This document shows positions 24,240 through 35,995 of a stretch of 64,000 bases of DNA, one piece after another. Numbering within the stretch: the stretch's first letter is position 1; each line of letters starts with the position of its first letter. The notes under the pieces were generated by a model that made no database searches, was not told the DNA's origin, and saw nothing but the letters and a program-made list of their open reading frames with translations. A program made the position numbers and the translations under genes. This stretch comes from Lingula anatina (Eukaryota; Brachiopoda; Lingulata; Lingulida; Lingulidae). The stretch lies in assembly GCF_001039355.2 (NCBI RefSeq), contig NW_019776137.1, forward strand, positions 26,435 through 90,434, read 5' to 3'.

Positions 24240-27200
24240 ATGTTGCGTATAAGCAGACACTTAGTCTCTGGGAGGGCCGTCATAAGAAGCCAGCTTGGAA
24301 CAGGTGGAAAATGTAAGCAGTTGGGAAGAGGAGAATCATGTAACACAGTCTGATTGAATTTACTGCATGGACAATCAATATTTTTATAATGCAGACATGC
24401 TGAAAATTTCCGGCCACCGGCCCTTGACCCACCAATCAGGCAGTCGGGCCGACAATATTCTTAAAATTTTAGTGTATGTTGGCCCAATTTGGCCGGCAAT
24501 AATTTCTGACTCACCTAGTACGGTTATTTTAATAAAAAATTTTAATTAATTAATTAAAATTTTTCAAAAATCTTCCAACCAGTATGTTTATTAACTACCT
24601 ATTGTACCGGTGGGAAATTATACAAGTACAAGTCACGCTTTTTATTTTCTTAAATTGATTCTCAACTCATTACCTACTGTTCGACGAACAGAACTGAAAA
24701 GTAGGTCAAGCGGAAGTCGCTCTCTGAACACTACGATACATGCGTTGTCTGATTTCAGTTTCTATAAATAGACGTGCTTTCCCTTCAACAGTGACAACTA
24801 CTCATGTATATTGAATGATTGATGTCATGTCGCAAGGTGATAGGATCATATTTATAGCTAAGGAGGTCATTTCAAGTGCAGCAAAGAAGTTTTGTCTATT
24901 TTCAAACGTCAATTATTTCATGCCGATTTATGATTTAAACGATGTTAAATCACACTTCTATGTAAGATAAACCCTTAGGAGTGTACAGGTACTCAGTATG
25001 CAAAACAAACCTTATTTCTGAGAATAAATTTACTTTGAATAACGTCTCCTAACAGCGTATAGCTATTGGAGGCGGCTTTGGTGTGTCTTCGGACCCTGAT
25101 GATTATGAAATTGAACTCGTATCCGTGGATACTGTTCACACGAATGTATTATATATTTTCATCATGACATTAGGCGGTGACAAAAATGACATTTTGATAC
25201 ATTATTCAGAACGTATGGCAATTTTTTTTTTTTTTTTTTTTGAAAATAAATTGGATATCCTGTTTTCAATATAAATAAATTATAATACTGAGTGAATTTT
25301 ACCTGCAGAAAGTTTTTTTTACAATGATAAATAGTTTTTTTCTTTCTCTTCTTCTTCTTTATTTTATTTATTTTATTCCATCCAGTACTTTTATTAAATT
25401 TTGAGATTTTTTCCACCCAGTACTTTTATTCCATCACTACTTTTATTAAATATTAAGATTTTTTCCACCCAGTATTGTTATTCCATCAGTACTTTTATTC
25501 GATGCAAGTTAAAGTCATGTGTAGGTTGGGATAATTTGACATTTTGTCTAAAACTGCTGTAAGAAACTCAAAACTTGGAAAAGTGCTCTTGGGTAGTTTA
25601 GACGGATGATTTAGCTCAGGTAAGGCCTGGTTTAAGGTTAGTCTAGGAAAATTGCAGTTTACCTATGGAAAATTTGTTTTCTGTGAGTTTTGATGCCTTT
25701 TTGGCCCTTAGTTTACCTTTAAGTCATATATATAAATAAAAATGTATTTAAAAGTAACCATGTGGATCATTTACCAACTGTAATTTTTAAAATTGTCTCT
25801 AAAATGTCCCGTCAGAGACATTTCAAATACCGTGTTTTGACCCATATTACCCAGATGTCACCTGAGCAGTAAAATGTCTCTTCAATAAAGATTTTTTCAA
25901 AGATGCAGTTATTTGATTTTTAATCACCTAATTGCTACTCAACTGTCCTTTTAAAGTGGATAAAGCAGAAGTTAAAAGTGCACAGTTTTTACGCGAAATA
26001 GGGTAAATATACAAATTAATGTGAAAAACATTTGGGCCAGCAATATCTTGTCCGGGCCTGCAATATTCAGATCTAAGCAGGCCGATTAGCCTGCATTGCC
26101 CTCAGAGTTTTCAGCATGTCTGTAATGGCCTTCTTGGCCAAAATTTGACATTGCATTTACAAGGGAATGGCAGATATTGATTGCTTTAGTGTAAAGGAAA
26201 TTTGAAAATCAGAAATAATAAATATAAACTTTGAAATCAGAAATAATACCAATTTATATGCAGTAAAACTGCTGAAATTAACATGCTATTTGACAAATTG
26301 TTGAAATACATATTCCAGATCATGTGACCACCTCACGATTCCTGTGTACAAGTGAAGACGCTGATAAAAATGTCATCAAGAAGTACACAATCCCTGGTGA
26401 CTCCTCCGTATCCCATGATGCACTGGGCTCACGTACGGAAATGGTTTCCCAGGACAAGGTTGTTATCATGGATCTTGGGTCACACCGCACTCCAAACAAC
26501 AGTGAGAAGACAGTGCCATCTAGTGAGGAATATGTGACAACGGAAATATATGAAAATATAACGTCACAGAGTGGTGTGACATCAGATACTGGTGTGACAT
26601 CACAGAGTGGTGTGACATCACAGAGTGGTGTGACATCACAGAGTGGTGTGACATCACAGAGTGGTGTGACATCAGATGCTAGTGTGACATCACAGAGTGG
26701 TGTGACATCAGATGCTAGCGTGACATCACAGAGTGGTGTGACATCAGATGCTAGTGTGACATCACAGAGTGGTGTGACATCAGATGCTAGCGTGACATCA
26801 CAGAGTGGTGTGACATCAGATACTAGTGTGACATCACAGAGTGGTGAAACATCAGATACTAGTGTGACATCACAGAGTGGTGTGACATCATCCACTGCCA
26901 CAGCAGATTTAGACATAAATGATACAAATGTGGCAAACTCAAATAGAGCAACAGATATAAAGGATTCAAATTCCATGATGGATTCTGAGGATTCTTGTAG
27001 AGATACAGTGTTAGGAACAGAAGCATCGACTCTAATGCCAACAGAAACTGATGATTCATGGGTAACAGCACCAGTGCATTATGGGAAGGATGAGGACCAG
27101 TTACAATCCAACTCAGAGCTGGATTCTGAGCAGTATGAAAGTTCTGGCACAGAAATGCCCTTGCCTGTTGTACAGGACACTGAAGTGACGCATTATCAAA

Positions 27201-30200
27201 CAACAACCAAATACAAGCCTAAATCGGAGTGGTTGCTGAGTCAGCTGAAGAAGTCAGGATGTGAGGTACCCCAGGACAAAGCTGTGTTTCGGGCGCTGGC
27301 GTTCTCCGAGTATCAACAGATCCTGACCAGGTACATGGAGAAACGGCCAGTGAGGGGAGACCATAGTGGAGAAACAAAAAGAAAGATGGGAGAGAGAAAG
27401 CGCGACATTCAAAATCTTTACACAGGCAAGTTTGTCTCTTTTGTTCCATTTGTGAATGAGTCGGTGCTGCTTCAGAAGCTGCTGGCGCTGGGCGTCGACT
27501 TGTCCCGGCTGGAGAAGAAAGGAATCGCGCACAGAATTCTCAAGATGGACTTTGATCGAGATGTGGCTCCGTATGTGAAGTTTCTGAACAAACATGGCGT
27601 GGAGAAGGTTGGACGATATCTGTCCATCAATCCATGGCTGCTAACTGAAGATATTGATGACCTAGAGGTAGGGGACTGACCCACAGTTTAAATATTATTA
27701 TAAGAATAACAGCTGTTTATTTTGGCCAAAAAATTAATTTTCTGGGGGTAAAAGACAATTTTCCCATACTTAACAAAGGATTTCTACATTCAAAGTTAGT
27801 TCATGTTTTTTTTTATTTTCTAATTTTTTTTTTCTTTTTGTAATAATCTCAAGAAATTATCTGAAGTGAATGAGTTATTTCTATGAGTTGTTTACAATGC
27901 ATTCATTATGAAATATAGATCTCATACGAAGAGTCGTTATCCTTTTAATATTTTGTCATTAGTTCTTCAAAAAGAAGGTCAGATGCTGTCTTTTAGTACA
28001 GATGGCTACACTGACCAAGCAAGATGCTGAACTGAAATAATTTTATCACAGATGATTGTAATTTAGAAGCATACACAACTGATACACCCTTGATTCATTT
28101 TTATTGTTACACCATAGCTTAAATGTAGCATAGATTTTCTGAAAAGAATTTAGAAAGATGCTAGAAAAGATAAGTAAACATGAGAAAAGATACTGACATA
28201 AATGCAATCTAAGATGCAGGCATAAGCTGTGTAGTTAAACAGGCCAGGGAAATATTTATCATGCATTTATTCTGTGCTGTTAAATTATCAAGTGGATTTT
28301 TCTTTCAGGTCAGAATCAACTATTTTCTCTCCAAAAGGTTCACTGCCGAAGATGTACAGGTCATTCTGAGTAACGACCCTAAGTTACTGTGTCGCACTGT
28401 CCAAGATATTGACACACGCCTGGGTAAACTACAGAAGACGTTCAACCTCTCAGGTAATTTGTATACAGGGGGAGGGGAGGGATGTTGTAGGGGGGGTACT
28501 GTCCAAGACATTAATACCAGACTGGGTAAACTACAGATGCAGACTTTACGAAAGGCCAAAAAATCTGTCAGACAAGCTTGAAAATTCTGTCAGACCGAAA
28601 CAAAATCTGTCAGACCGAAGTAAAATAATAGAAATATAAACCATTATTCATGTTTTCATGTGTATTTTCTAATGTTTTAAATAATTGACATTAAATCAAA
28701 TATTAATTATTTGATATATATTTATTTGTAAAAAAGTAAAATAAGAAAGAAAAACAAAAAAAAAAAAGGCAAAAAATTACTTGCATAACAAGTTGTTTTT
28801 TATTTAATGAAAAAGACACTGTGGAATGACACAAGGACTAAAAACATTACAAGTATAAAGAATGTGTAGCTAGTAATATCAAATGTATGTCCATAAAAAC
28901 GTCTGTTAATCAGATAACCATTTCACACGTTGTTTTTGGCAATAACATATGCATTTTGAAACAGCACAGTAAGACAGTCTCTTTCATCCAATTGAAGCTT
29001 TGACAGGGACTGTCCAGTCCGAGTCTAAGTTCCTTCTTCATTTTATTTCTTTTTTTATAAAAAGAAACTCAAACTGTGAGCTTTCATCAAGTTCATGTGC
29101 ACCTTCTCCAACTCGTGATGAACGGTACATGCAAATACGTACATATGTTCCATAATTTAAGAACCCGTAATAAAGCTGTAACATTTATGTTGCTATCGAT
29201 CAAAATGATAACTTTAGTACTCCTGACACTCGGCACACACTATTTTCCTCTCCTAAAGATTATAAGTCCGCCAGGGCCTACCTTCTTTACTATTTTATTA
29301 AACTTCCGTTTCCCTTCCTCACTTCGTTTTTATTTTTGCCACGCTTTGCACCAACGAAGTGTTTAAAGTTCAACAACGTCATTTTCTAAGCAAAAGGCTT
29401 ATCCATGAGTACTGTATACGACTGATAATTAAGAAACAGAGGATCAAGTCTCTAAAAACGCAAATAGCACGAGCACAAGTGTTGCGGCCATTTTGTTGTG
29501 TAGTATTACGAAAACGAGACTGTACATTACATCATTCAGGAATTCCCCAACCTCAGCCAGTCACAAAATAGTATTTGTGAGTGAAACTGAGGTTAATAAA
29601 TTATGTATAATTAGCTGGGAACTCCCCGAGATTTTCACTCCGTCTCTCTTTTCGAATGAAGAAAAATATATCGTCCAGAAAAGAAACAACAACGTATTCC
29701 TTATATTTACACATTCCCAGTCAGTTTGAAAACCCGCCGGACATAAGGTCCGACGATACAGGATTTTTTATCGGACCGAGACGAAATTTGCCAGGCATGT
29801 CCGACGGTCCGACGCCTTTCGTAAAGTCTGCAGATGCTCCACCTCTCATGCAAGTCTTGAAAAAGGGGGGGGGGGGGGGGGGGGGTGATCCAAAATGGGC
29901 AAGCACTGTGAATTTTCACTGCATATGCATTTTTAATGCTGTTAGCACATTTAAACTTGTTTAATTAATGTACAAATACCATTAACCTCCAATGACTTGA
30001 AGGTTTAGTAATTCTCTTAATCAACATGTCCTGTAAATGTATATAGAGTATGACATATTGTTCAGATTTTTCCCAAAACTCACTTTGCTGCAGAATACAG
30101 CGCAGCCAAAATGAGTGTTTTAAAGGGTCTTGGGTACTTCACCAGAATTTCTAAATTTAAGGCATTTTCTTGGCATTTACTAAAAAAACCCTCTTATCTT

Positions 30201-32766
30201 TTCACTAGGGAATTAAAAATTGTGAATTTAACAGATACTGGATTTTTAAGGTCATAAATTCTTAAAATGAGAACATTCCTATTGATTGGTAGCAACAGAA
30301 TTGAAAAGGGGTCTAACTTCTAGTTCTATTCCTTATAGTAAAAGCATCACAAATGCTTAAAAAATGATTTTCATTGATTCCAAAATTATGTATCTGAAAG
30401 ATTGATAATTTTCCCCATTAAAAAGAATGAGTCATAACCATAGACATTATGTTTGATCTCTCACCTCATGGTTTATTTTGTAGGTGTTGAAGTGAGACAG
30501 ATAGTGATAAAATATGCCAAAATTGTTTCTTTTCCTCTGGAAGTGATTGAGGTAAGCGTACCATTTTTTTAGATGTCTTTGTTGACATCCAACCACATGA
30601 ATTTCTTTGTTTTATGTAATTATATTAAAAAATATCAATGTTTGATGTTGTTTTACAGTCTGCAAGGATCATAGTCACTGGTTCTATATATGCACTGGGA
30701 TTTTTGTTTGGACCAGCAGATTTTTCAGACTGAATTCAGTGGTAAAATGTGTCCATTAGATTTATTTTTCTCTCTGTGTTCATAAGAGCTATTTTTCTGA
30801 AATGTCACCATTACATGATGATTCTAAAAAATGTTTGATAAAATCAAGGTCTTGTTTTTACTGATACTAAATTAATGCAATAAGGAAAATTGCCACGTCT
30901 CATTGAAAATTTTATTTGTTTGGACCAGTAAAATCTGATTTATATTAGTAGACTTTAGGAAACCAGTGGTCTGAATGCCTGGTAAAATTAAATGTTTATG
31001 GCACAGACTGGTTTTAACTGTTGGTATGCGGTGGCGGATTTAGAAAGGGGGGGGGGGGGGNNNNNNNNNNNNNNNNNNNNNNNNNNNNNNNNNNNNNNNN
31101 NNNNNNNNNNNNNNNNNNNNNNNNNNNNNNNNNNNNNNNNNNNNNNNNNNNNNNNNNNNNNNNNNNNNNNNNNNNNNNNNNNNNNNNNNNNNNNNNNNNN
31201 NNNNNNNNNNNNNNNNNNNNNNNNNNNNNNNNNNNNNNNNNNNNNNNNNNNNNNNNNNNNNNNNNNNNNNNNNNNNNNNNNNNNNNNNNNNNNNNNNNNN
31301 NNNNNNNNNNNNNNNNNNNNNNNNNNNNNNNNNNNNNNNNNNNNNNNNNNNNNNNNNNNNNNNNNNNNNNNNNNNNNNNNNNNNNNNNNNNNNNNNNNNN
31401 NNNNNNNNNNNNNNNNNNNNNNNNNNNNNNNNNNNNNNNNNNNNNNNNNNNNNNNNNNNNNNNNNNNNNNNNNNNNNNNNNNNNNNNNNNNNNNNNNNNN
31501 NNNNNNNNNNNNNNNNNNNNNNNNNNNNNNNNNNNNNNNNNNNNNNNNNNNNNNNNNNNNNNNNNNNNNNNNNNNNNNNNNNNNNNNNNNNNNNNNNNNN
31601 NNNNNNNNNNNNNNNNNNNNNNNNNNNNNNNNNNNNNNNNNNNNNNNNNNNNNNNNNNNNNNNNNNNNNNNNNNNNNNNNNNNNNNNNNNNNNNNNNNNN
31701 NNNNNNNNNNNNNNNNNNNNNNNNNNNNNNNNNNNNNNNNNNNNNNNNNNNNNNNNNNNNNNNNNNNNNNNNNNNNNNNNATCCTGAAACCCCCCCCCCC
31801 TTTGATTTCTGAAGAAAAATCACATCAATAATGGTTTCCTCTTGAAATTATACTTTTGACTAGCTGAATCAGTTATAAAATGTACCAAATGGCACCACTA
31901 GCCCTCTAAAATACCAATTTTTTGGGGGCCCTTAAGCAGGACCCAAACCCCATGCAGACCCCCCCCTCCCCCTTCAAATAATCCTGGATCCACCCCTGGG
32001 TATGAACGATATTATAACTTACAATTCATTATAATTAATAAAATTGACATATTCCAGTTTCATAACTCTTTGATTTCTTGTTTTTCAGTTGAATCACCTC
32101 CATCTCTGTAAAATGCTTCATTTTGAACAGTACGAAGTAGAAAAGATGGTCATAAAAAAGCCAGATATTTTAACTATTAGTAAGTTTTCTTGGACGATTG
32201 GTCAATTTGTTTTACTTTCTCTTTGAGTGTTTACAGTGAAATGGATTTTATCTATTTTTTTTCTAACTTCTTCACAACCCACAAATTTTGGTTTGGCTTT
32301 TTTGTTATTATTATATAATAGTTATTCCATCCATTACTTCTATACATATACCCAGAAAATTCAAAACCTCATCTTTACAAAAAGATAAACTACTGTATAA
32401 TTTCTTCTTTATTAACACGAGTGCATTTTCTAATATCTCCAAATTTCATAAGTAAATAATAATACTGCATCTTCACTTCTTTTCCCAGGGCCTGAATCTC
32501 TCGTCCACAGATTTGAGTATATTCACAATGAAATGAACATCCCCCATGAGATGATAGTCAATTTTCCTCTTATTCTCACCACCAGCATCCATCGTCTACG
32601 AGAACGCCATAGTTACCTGCGCCATGTTGGGCGCGTGCAGTACGATCCAACCAAAGAAAACTATGTATCGCTGGAAGTGCTCGCACTCAGCAACGATACA
32701 CATTTCATAGAGAAAGTTGCCAAGACAACCATGGAAGAGTTCCATGCTTATCTGAAAACAATCTAA
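24240..32766 (+). CDS. MTERF3: mitochondrial transcription termination factor 3, 6 exons
   Basis: Mitochondrial matrix protein that in animals represses mtDNA transcription and supports mitoribosome assembly. Exons: 24240-24312, 26319-27667, 28309-28453, 30484-30551, 32089-32179, 32489-32766 (TAA). Phases agree; 667 residues, against about 417 in human. The N-terminus MLRISRHLVSGRAVIRSQLG is basic and fits a mitochondrial presequence. mTERF helical repeats start near residue 390 (LLQKLLALGVDLSRLEKK) and run to the end. The C-terminus (IPHEMIVNFPLILT, RHSYLRHVGRVQYDPTKENY, EFHAYLKTI) aligns with human MTERF3. The extra length is an acidic Ser/Thr-rich region including a GVTSQSGVTSDASVTS-type repeat encoded at 26560-26890. 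Intron 4 contains a 720-bp assembly gap. PTDSS1 is divergent upstream. Confidence 0.93.
24313..26318. other. MTERF3 intron 1
   Basis: AT-rich, with a T run at 25219-25240 and short repeats of CCAGTACTTTTATT near 25380-25500. No further exon is recognised. Confidence 0.6.
26560..26890 (+). repeat. in-frame coding minisatellite in MTERF3
   Basis: 15-bp units in two alternating forms: ACATCACAGAGTGGTGTG and a variant with TCAGATGCTAGTGTG. The repeat period is a multiple of three, so the frame is kept. It encodes TSQSGV and TSDASV repeats. Confidence 0.93.
28498..28540 (+). repeat. copy of an internal segment of MTERF3 exon 3
   Basis: Contains ACTGTCCAAGACATTAATAC and then CTGGGTAAACTACAG, matching exon 3 at 28395-28435 with a few changes (TVQDIDTRLGKLQ becomes TVQDINTRLGKLQ). 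It lies 45 bp past the exon 3 donor and abuts the left end of a transposon-like element. Confidence 0.85.
28541..29836. mobile_element. 1.3-kb element with inverted ends in MTERF3 intron 3
   Basis: The left end GCAGACTTTACGAAAGGC is inverted at the right end as CCTTTCGTAAAGTCTGC. AGAT on both sides could be a target duplication. The interior has TCTGTCAGAC and GTCCGACGG motifs and no convincing ORF. A G run follows at 29867-29886. Confidence 0.65.
31028..32000. mobile_element. MITE family C (GGCGGATT termini) interrupted by an assembly gap
   Basis: Begins GGTGGCGGATTTAGAAAG and ends AATAATCCTGGATCCACCCC. 31061-31780 is a run of N flanked by G and C homopolymers. The right part (31781-32000) matches 52855-53098. 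It lies in MTERF3 intron 4. Confidence 0.65.
31061..31780. other. assembly gap (720 N)
   Basis: Run of N; frames predicted through it have no meaning. Confidence 0.99.
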
Positions 32767-35431
32767 GCAGATTTTTGAGAGACGGAGAATACAAAACTGA
32801 GTAAATAATTACACCTGTTGGAAAATTTCACGTAGAGACATACTTGTTGGCTTCAGATGGAAATAAATTGATATTTACAGCTTCAGTTTTATTTAACATT
32901 TATTATTTATTAGTAACAAGGCAGCAAAGCTGTGGAATGTACAGGCAACAAGAAAGAAAATAATTCAATCAAGCTGGTTTGCAAATTTGCCAAACAGATA
33001 AAATGTGCTAGAAAAGGCAATGAAAAAAAGTGACTTTTTTTTGATAAATGGTCTAATCAGCTGATTTTCGAATCTGACCTATGCCTTATGAATATTCATC
33101 ACCCTATTCTCTAAGTTTGAAGACAAAAGATAAAATGGTTTTTGTTTTATTTGTTTAATGGTGGATAAAATATGCTTTTAAAAAAAAGGAAAAAACAGTA
33201 ACTTTTGACCTGTGTTTAATGAATGTCATATAATTATATTAGTTCTGTAAGTTTGAGGACAAAAGGTGAAACAGTTTTCATTTTATTTGTACAAAAGTGT
33301 ATGAAATATGCTTTAAAAAAAGCAAAAAACAGTATAATTTTTGAAAAATTTAACTAATAGTCATCAGTTCTGTAAGTTTGATGACAAAAAGTAAAATGTT
33401 TCCATCTTATTTGTATAACACTGCACAGCGTCCAAGGAGGATGCTGATGAAGACAGACACAGGCGACAGCTATATGTACAGATACATCTGTGTCTGTACA
33501 TGAAAATAAATCAGGAAAAATTAAATTAGACATCGTTGTTACCATGACCAGTGATTAAAGCATGCACGCAGGTTTTGATAATTATACAGTGCATGGTGAC
33601 TGGTAGCCCCATGAAGCTGGATCAGGGGCGGATTTAGGCCGTCTTCTGGAAGACAGTCAGATTTCCACATTTATATTGTCAGCCATCTAATGTTTTCTGT
33701 CAGAAGACATGGCCCTAAAATTTTCCCCCAGACGGCTCAGTAGTATGTGCATAGGTAGGTCAAACATATTATTAAATGCTCAGACAAAAACCTTTCAATT
33801 CGTATATAAAATTTTGCATTAAAGTGTAAGGTTCAATATNTTTTTTTTCTAGCCCACTTGTGGAAAAATGCTTATCAATTTGCCCATATGTGAGCAAAAG
33901 TTATGTTTGGAAAGTTCGAAATCATTTGTTTCGAGAATTTTTATATTAACAATAAATTTCTGTAGCTAGTTTTGCATATTCACTGATCTGCCCTTGAGCA
34001 TGGAGAGTCCAGATATGTTCCCGTTGTACTGGTGACTTTTGTAATGTTTTCATGTAACAGAATTTGTGACATTTTATATTCCCCATTTGTTATTCATTTG
34101 ATTGTCTAAAAATGTCGGCTAGACATTGAAAATTGATTTTGAAATGATATTTGACAATTTTGGCAAAATATACATTGTGAAGGAAGAACATGCACCTTTT
34201 CCTTCCAAACAATTACAATCACACTCCACCATTGTATTGAATTTACTGAATTTTTTTTTCCATTATAACATATAGCAGTAAAGGAAAAAGGAAAGAATGC
34301 CGGGTCCGAAGCATTTCGATAAGGCCAAATTCTAAAATTCTGGGCAATTTGTGGTGTTTTGAGACCAGATTATGCAAGTCCATACTACTTTTTCGTTTTT
34401 TTTTTTCTCTTGTGGTGGTGTTGGTGGTGGAAGGGATAAAAATCCAGCGCTGTTTTATCAAATGAGAAATTGTTATATGTCTTTGTTGAAATATGTTGCT
34501 TGAAATATGATCGAACATAATTCAAATATTAGTTGTAAGTTTTACTCACCAAATCAATTAAATAAAAGGTTCAAATTATTACACCTTTGCCTGAGCCCTG
34601 ATGCAGGTACATGTATTAATAACTTTTGCCTTTATTCTTAAATTGGAACATTCAAATATTTTAAATGAATATACATACATGAATGGAAATTTGTTTTGGT
34701 GTAAATAAATAATTTCCAAAGTTTCAAAAAGTCGTAAAGCAAACAAGGCAAAAAAAAAAAAAAAAAAAAAAAAAAGCATAACATCTGTCTGTACATAAAA
34801 ACTGGTGCACAATGTTTTACACCTGTCACTGAAGAATTACTGAGGTAACAAATTTAACAGATGAATATTCAACACTGGAGGATCAGAGAGGCAATACTGC
34901 CTACAGGTATTGTACCACCAGCTGGAGTAATTAAGTGCATTGGTATGGAAAACCAAAACAAAAAAAAAAGGGGGGGGGGAGGGACACCTCTAGTGCTGAC
35001 AAGCTCTACAAAATGCAAAAGTTCTCTTTTTTTGTTGAAAATCACAATTTATAACAAAATCATGGGGAAAAATAAAATGTCAGTCCAAATTTGTGAAATG
35101 TGATTTCTAATTTGATCTCTTTCCTATTATTACTGACCAATCACGCACTTCACATAATTAGATCATGAAAGAGCATCTATATATACATGTATAAGAAAGC
35201 CAACAAGAACTTAACGGCGGTACTAATTCATCCGCTGTCTCATCAATCTTTTGCAATTGTTTTATATTTCTTTTCTACACACATGAAACTCAAAGCTTGC
35301 ATGTCAATGTGTCACGTGCAATTAAATTTTGTTGAGACATATTTCAAGAAAAAGCTCCATTAGAATGCACATCACCACGTTCGCTTCTGCTGATCGAAGT
35401 TCAAGGCACTTCTACTTCCCTGTTGAAGATA
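32767..35431. other. MTERF3 3' end and convergent spacer to archease
   Basis: AATAAA at 32862-32867 is a candidate MTERF3 polyadenylation signal. TTTATT at 35432-35437 is one for archease on the minus strand. The spacer has a degenerate repeat of about 110-120 bp (33120-33420; AGTTCTGTAAGTTTGA motif), a palindromic fragment at about 33625-33740 (GTCTTCTGGAAGAC), a single n at 33840, and an A run at 34750-34774. No gene is supported. Confidence 0.65.
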
Positions 35432-35444
35432 TTTATTGACATAA

Positions 35445-35995
35445 GCAATATCTATGATGACAAATATTTCATGATTTTCCTCTGTGTTGTGAACTAAGAT
35501 ATCATTACAGGTAAACTCTCACTGTAGTACACTGAAGATTCTCTTAGATATCTATGATGACAAATATTTCATGTTTTTCCTCTGTGTTGTGAACTATGAT
35601 AACACTACAGGTAAACTCTCACTGTAGTACACTGAAGATTCTCTTAGATATCTATGATGACAAATATTTCATGTTTTTCCTCTGTGTCATGAACTATGAT
35701 AACACTACAGGTAAACTCTCACTGTAGTACACTGAAGATTCTCTTAGATATCTATGATGACAAATATTTCATGTTTTTTCTGTGTCATGAACTATTTTTA
35801 TTATCACTACAGGTAAATTCTCACTGTAGTACCCTGAAGATTCTCTTAGATATCTATGATGACAAATATTTCATGTTTTTCCTCTGTGTCGTGAACAAAG
35901 ATATCACTACAGGTAAATTCTCACTGTAGTACACTGAAGATTCTCTTAGATATCTATGATGACAAATATTTCATGTTTTTCCTCTGTGTTGTGAA
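35445..35995 (-). repeat. 6 x 100-bp array over the archease C-terminal coding end
   Basis: TCTATGATGAC recurs at 35451, 35551, 35651, 35751, 35853 and 35953. In sense each unit repeats the codons for about KHEIFVIIDI, the stop codon and about 45 bp of 3' UTR. Only the copy at 35946 and above continues into the rest of the exon. Confidence 0.95.

Noticed and set aside
31014-31831. Long frames with unknown residues
   Set aside because: They cross the N gap and the homopolymer flanks; no coding evidence. The same applies around 44672-45267.
35696-35929. Plus-strand frame repeating LKILLDIYDDKYFMFFLC
   Set aside because: It is the reverse strand of the archease C-terminal array; the minus-strand reading EIFVIIDI with stop matches a known protein.
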